A stretch of 64,000 bases of DNA, from positions 62,001-126,000 of the forward strand of contig NZ_VOUX01000032.1 in assembly GCF_008011855.1 (NCBI RefSeq), in the 5' to 3' direction. The translations under genes and the position numbers were made by a program. This DNA comes from Serratia bockelmannii (lineage in GTDB: Bacteria > Pseudomonadota > Gammaproteobacteria > Enterobacterales > Enterobacteriaceae). Each line of letters begins with the position of its first letter. The first letter of the stretch is position 1. The notes below the pieces were generated by a model, which saw only the letters and a program-made list of their open reading frames with translations, was not told where the DNA came from and did not search any database. This document shows positions 57,100 to 64,000 of the stretch, one piece after another.

Positions 57100-58377
57100 A
57101 TGGTTAGGTTTGAAAATAAAGACCCCCTGATGTTGGCGCGCCAGTTGCCGATTAAATCCGTAGCGCTGATCCTGGCCGGCGGCCGCGGTTCACGTCTGAA
57201 AGATTTGACCTCCACCCGCGCCAAGCCCGCCGTCCACTTTGGCGGCAAATTCCGCATCATCGACTTCGCCTTGTCGAACTGCCTGAACTCCGGCATCCGC
57301 CGCATCGGCGTGATCACCCAATACCAGTCGCACACGCTGGTGCAGCACATTCAGCGCGGCTGGTCGTTCCTCAACGAGGAGATGAATGAGTTCGTCGATC
57401 TGCTGCCGGCCCAGCAGCGCCTCAGCACCGAGCATTGGTACAAGGGCACCGCCGACGCGGTGTACCAGAACCTGGATATCATCCGCCGCTACGAGGCCGA
57501 ATACGTGGTGATCCTGGCGGGCGATCACATCTACAAGATGGATTATTCGCGCATGCTGATCGACCACGTCGAGAAGGGCGCTCAGTGCACTGTGGCTTGC
57601 CTGCCGGTGCCGCGCAGCGAGGCCGGTGAATTCGGCGTGATGAAGGTGGATGAAAGCGATCGCATCATCGAGTTTCTGGAAAAACCCACCGATCCGCCGG
57701 CGATGCCGGGCAACCCGGATATGTCGCTGGCCAGCATGGGCATCTATATTTTTAATGCCGCCTACCTGTTCCAGCTATTGGAGGAGGATATGTCGACCCC
57801 CGGCTCCAGCCACGACTTCGGCAAGGATCTGATCCCGAAAATCACCGCGCAGCAGGCGGCGTGGGCACATCCGTTTACCTTATCCTGCGTGACGTCCAAC
57901 CCCGACTTGCCGCCTTACTGGCGCGACGTGGGCACGCTGGACGCCTACTGGCGCGCCAACCTCGATCTGGCGTCGGTAACGCCGGAGCTGGATATGTACG
58001 ACCGCGCCTGGCCGATCCGCACCCACATGGAGCCGCTGCCGCCGGCCAAGTTCGTGCAGGATCGCTCCGGCAGCCACGGCATGACCATGAACTCGCTGGT
58101 GTCCGGCGGCTGTATCGTCTCGGGCTCGGTGGTGGTGCATTCGGTGCTGTTCCCGCGCGTGCGAGTGAACTCGTTTTGCACCATCGACTCTACCGTATTG
58201 TTGCCGGACGTGAACGTCGGCCGTTCCTGCCGCCTGCGGCGCTGCATCATCGACCGCGCCTGCCATATTCCGGAGGGCATGGTGATCGGGGAAAACGCCG
58301 ATGAGGACAGCAAGCGTTTCTATCGCTCGGAAGGCGGCATCGTGCTGGTGACGCGCGAAATGTTGTCAAAATTGTGA
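57100..58377 (+). CDS. glgC: Glucose-1-phosphate adenylyltransferase
   Basis: A 425-residue ADP-glucose pyrophosphorylase, the regulated step of glycogen synthesis. The nucleotide-binding loop is [33 protein letters not shown], with [25 protein letters not shown] and substrate loop [10 protein letters not shown]. The left-handed beta-helix C-terminus includes [20 protein letters not shown]. The N-terminal Lys/Arg-rich region fits fructose-1,6-bisphosphate activation. AAGGAG lies just before ATG 57100; in E. coli this leader is a CsrA target, which is not provable here. Confidence 0.97.
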   Translation: MVRFENKDPLMLARQLPIKSVALILAGGRGSRLKDLTSTRAKPAVHFGGKFRIIDFALSNCLNSGIRRIGVITQYQSHTLVQHIQRGWSFLNEEMNEFVDLLPAQQRLSTEHWYKGTADAVYQNLDIIRRYEAEYVVILAGDHIYKMDYSRMLIDHVEKGAQCTVACLPVPRSEAGEFGVMKVDESDRIIEFLEKPTDPPAMPGNPDMSLASMGIYIFNAAYLFQLLEEDMSTPGSSHDFGKDLIPKITAQQAAWAHPFTLSCVTSNPDLPPYWRDVGTLDAYWRANLDLASVTPELDMYDRAWPIRTHMEPLPPAKFVQDRSGSHGMTMNSLVSGGCIVSGSVVVHSVLFPRVRVNSFCTIDSTVLLPDVNVGRSCRLRRCIIDRACHIPEGMVIGENADEDSKRFYRSEGGIVLVTREMLSKL

Positions 58378-58385
58378 GTTAACGT

Positions 58386-58412
58386 GGGCGGCAGAACGAT
58401 AGCCTGCCGCCC
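58386..58412 (+). other. Intercistronic hairpin glgC-glgA
   Basis: GGGCGGCAG (58386-58394) and CTGCCGCCC (58404-58412) form a perfect 9-bp stem, 8 bp after the glgC stop. There is no T-run, so it is more likely an mRNA-stability element or attenuator than a terminator. Confidence 0.6.
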
Positions 58413-58512
58413 GATGAACGGTTCGATGGCTTGCGCAACGCGGCACACATAACAGCGGCAAGCCTGCTTTATTTCTTATCCAGAGGCCTTCGGCCGACTT
58501 TCAGGAGTGATA

Positions 58513-59943
58513 ATGCAGGTCTTACACGTATGTTCTGAAATGTTCCCCCTGCTGAAAACGGGCGGACTCGCAGACGTGGTTGGCGCACTGCCGGCGGCGC
58601 AAATCGCCGAAGGCGCCGATGTTCGGGTGCTATTGCCCGCTTTCCCTGACGTACGCAACGGCATTCCGGACACCGTGCTGGTGGCGGAAATCGATTCGTT
58701 CGCCGGCCGGGTGGGCCTGCGTTACGGCACCTATCATGGCGTGGGCATTTACCTGAACGATGCGCCCTGGCTGTATGACCGGCCGGGCAGCCCGTACCAC
58801 GATCAGTCCATGTACGCCTACCCCGACAACCACCGGCGCTTTGCGCTGCTGGGCTGGATGGCCTGCGAGCTGGCCAAGGGGCTGGATCGCTACTGGCGCC
58901 CGCAGCTGGTGCACGCCCACGACTGGCACGCCGGTCTCAGCTGCGCCTATCTGGCCGCCAACGGCCACCCGGCGCGTTCGGTGTTCACGGTGCACAACCT
59001 GGCCTACCAGGGGCTGTTCTCCGCCCATCACGTGACCGAGCTGTGGCTGCCGGCGTCGTTTTACAACGTCTATGGCCTGGAGTTCTACGGCCAGATGTCG
59101 TTCCTCAAAGCCGGGTTGTTTTATGCCGACCACGTGACCGCCGTCAGCCCGACCTATGCGCGCGAGATCACCCGGCCGGAGTTCGGCTACGGCATGGAGG
59201 GGCTGCTGCAGGAGCGGCAGCGGCAGGGCAGGCTGAGCGGCATCCTCAACGGCGTGGACGACAAGATTTGGGATCCGGCCCACGACCCGCGGCTGAGCGC
59301 CCGCTATGACGCCGACGATCTGAAAAGCAAGGTCAAAAACAAGCTGCATCTGCAAAAGGCCATGGGACTGAAGGTGGACGAATCGCTGCCGGTGTTCGCG
59401 GTGGTGAGCCGATTGACCAACCAGAAAGGCCTCGATCTGGTGCTGCAGGCGTTGCCCGAATTGCTGGCGCAGGGCGGGCAGTTGGCGCTGCTGGGCGCCG
59501 GCGACGCGGTGCTGCAGCAGGCGTTTCTGGCCGCCGCCGCCGACTACCCTGAGCAGGTCGGCGTGCAGATCGGTTATCACGAATCCTTCTCCCACCGCAT
59601 CATCGGCGGCGCCGACGTCATTCTGGTGCCGAGCCGCTTCGAGCCCTGCGGCCTGACGCAGCTCTACGGCCTGAAATACGGCACGCTGCCGCTGGTGCGC
59701 CGTACCGGCGGGCTGGCGGACACGGTGGTGGACTGCGCCCTAGAGAACCTGGCCGACGGCACCGCCAGCGGCTTCGTGTTCGACGATTGCGACGCCGTCG
59801 CGCTGGGCAACGCCATCCGCCGCGCCATGGTGCTGTGGAGCCGGCCGAAACACTGGCGCCACGTTCAGCGCCACGCCATGAGTGTGGACTTCGGCTGGCC
59901 GGTGGCGGCGAAAGAGTATTTATCGCTTTATCAACGCTTGTAG
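58513..59943 (+). CDS. glgA: Glycogen synthase
   Basis: A 476-residue GT5 glycosyltransferase that adds glucose from ADP-glucose. The ADP-glucose-binding motif [13 protein letters not shown] is at residues 15-27, [16 protein letters not shown] follows, and the C-terminal Rossmann domain holds [37 protein letters not shown] 58513 with AGGAG six bases upstream gives the E. coli-like start [14 protein letters not shown]. It lies 135 bp after glgC with a hairpin between. Confidence 0.97.
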   Translation: MQVLHVCSEMFPLLKTGGLADVVGALPAAQIAEGADVRVLLPAFPDVRNGIPDTVLVAEIDSFAGRVGLRYGTYHGVGIYLNDAPWLYDRPGSPYHDQSMYAYPDNHRRFALLGWMACELAKGLDRYWRPQLVHAHDWHAGLSCAYLAANGHPARSVFTVHNLAYQGLFSAHHVTELWLPASFYNVYGLEFYGQMSFLKAGLFYADHVTAVSPTYAREITRPEFGYGMEGLLQERQRQGRLSGILNGVDDKIWDPAHDPRLSARYDADDLKSKVKNKLHLQKAMGLKVDESLPVFAVVSRLTNQKGLDLVLQALPELLAQGGQLALLGAGDAVLQQAFLAAAADYPEQVGVQIGYHESFSHRIIGGADVILVPSRFEPCGLTQLYGLKYGTLPLVRRTGGLADTVVDCALENLADGTASGFVFDDCDAVALGNAIRRAMVLWSRPKHWRHVQRHAMSVDFGWPVAAKEYLSLYQRL

Positions 59944-60029
59944 CCCGCGTTTCGCGTCTCGGGTTGACGCACGGCGGGCAGCCGTAAGGGTAGATTGTCG
60001 GGGCGCGGTGTACCGCGTCCATGTTCAGC

Positions 60030-60064
60030 GGAGCCCGCTATTCCGCGGCGAATGGCGGGGCTCC
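60030..60064 (+). other. Intercistronic hairpin glgA-glgP
   Basis: GGAGCCCGC (60030-60038) pairs with GCGGGGCTCC (60055-60064) with one bulged base. It lies 20 bp before the glgP start, where it could influence glgP translation or mRNA stability. No T-run follows. Confidence 0.55.
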
Positions 60065-60084
60065 CTACAAGGGATTAAAAAGCC

Positions 60085-62532
60085 ATGACTTCACCGTTTA
60101 GTTACACCTCACCTACGGTCAGTGTGGAAGCGCTGAAACACTCCATCGCCTATAAGCTGATGTTTATCGTCGGCAAGGATCCGGCTATCGCCAACCGGCA
60201 CGATTGGCTGAACGCCGTGCTGTTCGCGGTGCGCGATCGCATGGTGGAGCGCTGGCTGCGTTCCAACCGCGCCCAGCTGTCTCAAGACGTGCGGCAGGTG
60301 TATTACCTGTCGATGGAGTTCCTGATCGGCCGCACTCTGTCTAACGCGCTGCTGTCGATGGGCATCTATCAGGATATCGACAATGCGCTGAATGAGATGG
60401 GGCTGAACCTGGCGGAGCTGCTGGAGGAAGAGAACGACCCCGGGCTCGGTAACGGCGGTCTGGGCCGGCTGGCGGCCTGCTTCCTCGACTCGCTGGCCAC
60501 GCTGGCGCTGCCGGGGCGCGGCTACGGCATTCGCTATGAATACGGCATGTTCAAGCAGAACATCGTCAACGGCCAACAGATGGAATCGCCGGACTACTGG
60601 CTGGAGTACGGCAATCCGTGGGAGTTTCCGCGCCATAACACCCGCTACAAGGTGCGCTTCGGCGGCCGCGTGCAGCAGGAGGGCGCCAAGGCGCGTTGGC
60701 TGGAGACCGAAGAGGTCGTGGCCATCGCCTACGATCAGGTGATCCCCGGTTTTGACACTGACGCCACCAACACGCTGCGGTTATGGGGCGCGCAGGCCAG
60801 TAACGAGATCAACCTCGGCAAGTTCAACCAGGGCGATTACTTCGCGGCGGTGGAAGATAAAAACCATTCGGAGAACGTGTCGCGCGTGCTGTATCCGGAC
60901 GATTCGACCTCCTCCGGGCGCGAACTGCGGCTGCGGCAGGAGTATTTTCTGGTGTCGGCCACGGTACAGGATATCCTCAATCGCCATTGGCTGATGCACA
61001 AAACCTTCGACAACCTGGCGGACAAAATCGCCATTCACCTCAACGACACCCACCCGGTCTTGTCGATTCCCGAGCTGATGCACCGGCTGATCGACGAGCA
61101 CAAATTCAAGTGGCTCGACGCCTGGGAAGTGGTGGAGCAGGTGTTCTCTTACACCAACCACACGCTGATGAGCGAGGCGCTGGAAACCTGGCCGCTGGAC
61201 ATGATAGGCCGCATCTTGCCGCGCCACCTGCAGCTGATTTTCGAAATCAACGATCACTTCCTCAAGATGGTGCAGGAAGTGGCGCCGGGCGACAACGATC
61301 TGCTGGCGCGGGTCTCGATCATCGACGAAACCAACGGCCGCCGGGTGCGCATGGCGTGGCTGGCGGTGGTGGCCAGCCACAAGGTCAACGGCGTTTCCGC
61401 TCTGCATTCCGAACTGATGGTGCAGTCGTTGTTCGCCGACTTCGCCCGGCTGTTCCCGACTCGTTTCTGCAACAAAACCAACGGGGTAACGCCGCGTCGT
61501 TGGCTGGCGCTGGCCAACCCGCCGCTGGCGGCGGTGCTGGACGACTGCATCGGCCAAACCTGGCGAACCGATCTCAGCCAGCTGAGCGAGATCCAGGCCA
61601 ATATCGACTACCCGAGCTTCCTGCAGGCGGTACAGCGCGCCAAGCGGCAGAACAAGGAGCGGCTGGCGCTGTATATCGCCAAAACGCTCAACGTGGTGGT
61701 TAACCCGGATGCGTTGTTCGACGTGCAGATCAAGCGCATCCACGAGTACAAACGGCAGCTGCTCAACGTGCTGCACGTCATCACGCTGTATAACCGTTTG
61801 CTGGACGATCCGGAGATCGAGCGCGTGCCGCGGGTGGTGATCTTCGCCGGCAAGGCGGCCTCGGCCTACTATGCCGCCAAGCAGATCATCCGCTTGATCA
61901 ACGACGTGGCCAAAGTGATCAACAACGATCCGCGCGTGCATACCCAACTGAAGGTGGTGTTCATTCCGAACTACGGCGTCAGCCTGGCGCAGATCATCAT
62001 CCCGGCGGCGGATCTGTCCGAACAGATCTCGCTGGCGGGCACCGAGGCCTCGGGCACCAGCAATATGAAGTTCGCGCTGAACGGCGCGCTGACCATCGGC
62101 ACGCTGGACGGCGCCAACGTCGAGATGCGCGAGCATGTGGGGGAGGAGAACATCTTTATCTTCGGCAATACCGCCGAGCAGGTCGAGGAGCTGCGCCGCA
62201 ACGGTTACAACCCGCGCCAGTACTATGAGCAAGACCCGGAGCTGCATCAGGCGCTGACGCAGATCGCTACCGGCGTGTTCAGCCCGGAAGAGCCGAAACG
62301 CTATGGCAATCTGTTCGACTCGCTGGTCAACCTCGGCGACCACTATCAGCTGTTGGCGGATTACCGCAGCTATGTGGACACGCAGGACAAGGTGGACGAG
62401 GTCTATCTCAATCAGGACGAATGGACGCGGCGTGCGGTGCTGAACATCGCCAACATGGGCTACTTCTCCTCCGATCGCACCATTCAGGAATACGCGGACG
62501 AAATCTGGCACATTCAGCCGGTGAAGCTGTAA
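60085..62532 (+). CDS. glgP: Glycogen phosphorylase
   Basis: An 815-residue GT35 phosphorylase that releases glucose-1-phosphate from glycogen ends. Marks are [38 protein letters not shown] and [17 protein letters not shown]. The PLP site [28 protein letters not shown] contains the Schiff-base Lys. It is the last gene of the glg operon, 141 bp after glgA, and ends 19 bp before a strong terminator. Confidence 0.97.
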   Translation: MTSPFSYTSPTVSVEALKHSIAYKLMFIVGKDPAIANRHDWLNAVLFAVRDRMVERWLRSNRAQLSQDVRQVYYLSMEFLIGRTLSNALLSMGIYQDIDNALNEMGLNLAELLEEENDPGLGNGGLGRLAACFLDSLATLALPGRGYGIRYEYGMFKQNIVNGQQMESPDYWLEYGNPWEFPRHNTRYKVRFGGRVQQEGAKARWLETEEVVAIAYDQVIPGFDTDATNTLRLWGAQASNEINLGKFNQGDYFAAVEDKNHSENVSRVLYPDDSTSSGRELRLRQEYFLVSATVQDILNRHWLMHKTFDNLADKIAIHLNDTHPVLSIPELMHRLIDEHKFKWLDAWEVVEQVFSYTNHTLMSEALETWPLDMIGRILPRHLQLIFEINDHFLKMVQEVAPGDNDLLARVSIIDETNGRRVRMAWLAVVASHKVNGVSALHSELMVQSLFADFARLFPTRFCNKTNGVTPRRWLALANPPLAAVLDDCIGQTWRTDLSQLSEIQANIDYPSFLQAVQRAKRQNKERLALYIAKTLNVVVNPDALFDVQIKRIHEYKRQLLNVLHVITLYNRLLDDPEIERVPRVVIFAGKAASAYYAAKQIIRLINDVAKVINNDPRVHTQLKVVFIPNYGVSLAQIIIPAADLSEQISLAGTEASGTSNMKFALNGALTIGTLDGANVEMREHVGEENIFIFGNTAEQVEELRRNGYNPRQYYEQDPELHQALTQIATGVFSPEEPKRYGNLFDSLVNLGDHYQLLADYRSYVDTQDKVDEVYLNQDEWTRRAVLNIANMGYFSSDRTIQEYADEIWHIQPVKL

Positions 62533-62551
62533 AGCGGGACAGGAAAAAAGC

Positions 62552-62577
62552 AAAGGGCCGGATAACCGGCCCTTTTT
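62552..62577. terminator. Bidirectional terminator glgP / glpD
   Basis: AAAGGGCCGG (62552-62561), ATAA loop, CCGGCCCTTT (62566-62575) with TTTTT on the right. On the opposite strand the stem is followed by TTTGCTTTTTT. It serves both convergent transcripts. Confidence 0.92.
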
Positions 62578-62591
62578 CGTTACGCTGCGGC

Positions 62592-64000
62592 TCAGGAAGC
62601 CAGAGACAGCGCTTTCGTTTTCGCGTGTTCTGCCAGCCAGGCTTTCACTCGCGCCTGCTGCGCCTCGTCCAGCCACATACCCAGCTTGGTACGGCGCCAG
62701 ATGGCGTCGGCCAGTTCTACGACCCACTCTTTCTCGGTCAGGTAGCGCAGCTCGGCTTCATACAGACCGTGGCCGAAATCTTCGCCCAGATCGGCGAGGC
62801 CGTTGGCGCCGGCCAGGATCAGCTCGCTCTGGCTGCCGTAGGTGCGGGCATAGCGGCGCGCGAGAGCTTCCGGCAACCAGCCGTGCGCACGGCGCAGTTT
62901 GGCCGCGTAGCCGTCGCGGTCGCCGTCGATGTCACCGCCCGGCAGCGTGGCGTTTTTGGTCCATGCCGGGCCGCAGCCTGGGTAGTAGTGGGCCAGTTTT
63001 TCCATCGCATGCTCGGCCAGCTTGCGGTAGGTGGTCAGCTTGCCGCCGAAGACCGACAGCAGCGGCGCTTTGCCCTGCTCATCGTGCACGTCCAGCGTGT
63101 AATCGCGGGTGATCGCCTGCGGTGAATCGGACTCGTCGTCGCACAGCGGACGCACGCCGGAGTAAGTCCAGACGATGTCGTCGCGGCCCAGCTGCTTCTT
63201 GAAGTGATCGTTGTACACTTTCAGCAGATAAGCGATTTCGTTCTCGTCGATCTTCACGTCCTTCGGATCGCCTTTGTACTCCACGTCGGTGGTGCCGATG
63301 ATGGAGAACTCGTCATTCCACGGGATCACGAACACGATGCGGTGGTCTTCGTTCTGCAGAATGTAAGACTGCGGCTGATCGTGCACGCGCGGCACCACGA
63401 TGTGGCTGCCTTTGATCAGACGGATGCCGTAAGGCGATTTCAGCTTCAGGCCGTCGTCGAAGAAGTTTTTCACCCACGGGCCGGTGGCGTTCACCAGGCC
63501 TTTGGCGCGCCAGGTGAAGGTTTTGCCGCTGTCGATATCGACCGCTTCCACCATCCACAGGCCGTTTTCACGCCATGCGCGGGTCACTTTGGTGCGGGTG
63601 CGCACTTCGCCGCCGCGTTTTTCCACTTCCTGCGCGTTCAGCACCACCAGGCGAGCATCGTCAACCCAGCAGTCGGAATATTCGAAACCGCGCTTCAGTT
63701 CAGGCTTCAGCACCGACTCTGGTCCAAAGCGCAACCCCTTGCTGCCCGGCAGGCTGGTGCGTTTGCCCAAGTGATCGTACAGGAACAGGCCGATACGGAT
63801 CATCCAGGCCGGACGCAGGTGCGGCTGGTGCGGCAGGCGGAAACGCATCGGGAACGCGATGTGCGGTGCCAGCTTCAGCAGCACTTCACGCTCGGCCAGC
63901 GCTTCGCTCACCAGACGGAATTCGTAGTGTTCCAGGTAGCGCAGGCCACCGTGGATCAGTTTGGAACTGGCGGAAGACGTAGCACAGGCCAAGTCTTGCG
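62592..64000 (-). CDS. glpD: Aerobic glycerol-3-phosphate dehydrogenase (N-terminus cut by window edge)
   Basis: About 469 residues of GlpD, the membrane-associated FAD enzyme that oxidises glycerol-3-phosphate to dihydroxyacetone phosphate and feeds quinones. The reading frame stays open to the window edge: the visible part starts QDLACATSSASSKLIHGGLRYLEHYEFRLV, which is residue 35 or so in E. coli. The first FAD dinucleotide motif is therefore outside the window, not missing. Conserved LVNATGPWV, IRLIKGSHIVVPRVH, EFSIIGTTDVEYKGDP and VWTYSGVRPLCDDE are present. It is convergent with glgP as in E. coli. Confidence 0.96.
   Translation of the reverse strand, partial: QDLACATSSASSKLIHGGLRYLEHYEFRLVSEALAEREVLLKLAPHIAFPMRFRLPHQPHLRPAWMIRIGLFLYDHLGKRTSLPGSKGLRFGPESVLKPELKRGFEYSDCWVDDARLVVLNAQEVEKRGGEVRTRTKVTRAWRENGLWMVEAVDIDSGKTFTWRAKGLVNATGPWVKNFFDDGLKLKSPYGIRLIKGSHIVVPRVHDQPQSYILQNEDHRIVFVIPWNDEFSIIGTTDVEYKGDPKDVKIDENEIAYLLKVYNDHFKKQLGRDDIVWTYSGVRPLCDDESDSPQAITRDYTLDVHDEQGKAPLLSVFGGKLTTYRKLAEHAMEKLAHYYPGCGPAWTKNATLPGGDIDGDRDGYAAKLRRAHGWLPEALARRYARTYGSQSELILAGANGLADLGEDFGHGLYEAELRYLTEKEWVVELADAIWRRTKLGMWLDEAQQARVKAWLAEHAKTKALSLAS

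Noticed and set aside
60781-62727. 648-codon open frame on the minus strand
   Set aside because: It lies opposite glgP, has no family resemblance and a low-complexity Arg/Gln/His-rich translation; it is an antisense artefact of high-GC codon use.
63992-64000. Apparent start of a shortened GlpD at a TTG codon
   Set aside because: That codon is the Leu of QDLACATSS, internal in GlpD; the frame continues beyond the window, so the gene is cut by the edge and not truncated.

Overview
The window comes from a GC-rich enterobacterium, most probably a Serratia of the S. marcescens group. The proteins of the backbone genes (UspB, PitA, YhiN, YhhW, YhhY, GntR, GntT, GntK, YhgN, Asd, GlgBXCAP, GlpD) read almost residue for residue like their E. 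coli K-12 counterparts and keep the same neighbourhood, but accessory blocks absent from K-12 are inserted between them. No rRNA, tRNA, CRISPR, insertion sequence or prophage was seen.

Layout. 1-2.0 kb: end of a LysR regulator, a short-chain dehydrogenase and uspB. 2.1-5.1 kb: pitA (phosphate) and divergent yhiN. 5.1-9.4 kb: a small membrane protein, a glyoxalase-fold protein and an aldo/keto reductase - SDR - SRPBCC set divergent from its own LysR regulator. 9.4-15.8 kb: translationally coupled srfABC, combining a membrane-anchored protein, an actin/Hsp70-fold ATPase and a dynamin-like P-loop protein with a damaged nucleotide site. 16.1-18.5 kb: a drug/metabolite transporter and a MocR regulator, tail to tail.

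18.6-28.7 kb: a complete chaperone-usher fimbrial locus (four pilins, usher, chaperone, tip adhesin) with a cysteine-rich LuxR-type regulator at its 3' end. A 756-bp AT-rich control region separates it from a divergent lipoprotein, an FKBP-like periplasmic protein and a PapI/FaeA-like regulator. 28.8-30.3 kb: fetAB (iron export).

30.3-44.1 kb: a full myo-inositol regulon, iolI-iolT / iolA-iolB / iolR / iolC / iolD-iolG-iolH-like-iolE. It covers uptake (IolT), oxidation (IolG), isomerisation (IolI), dehydration (IolE), ring opening (IolD), isomerisation (IolB), phosphorylation and probable aldol cleavage by a fused IolC, and semialdehyde oxidation (IolA). The RpiR-type IolR probably controls it through GAAA/TTTC repeats.

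44.1-52.5 kb: a Tat-exported P1 peptidase overlapping yhhY, the small RNA RyhB behind a Fur box, yhhW, and the gluconate genes gntR-gntT-gntK with a 32-bp palindromic GntR operator. Then come yhgN, a 127-bp ERIC element and asd. 52.9-62.5 kb: glycogen operon glgBXCAP. 62.6-64 kb: glpD, cut by the window edge. The candidates for poorly described biology are the srfABC operon, the fimbrial locus with its two unusual regulators and atypical FKBP, and the operator and hairpin architecture of the iol and gnt regions.
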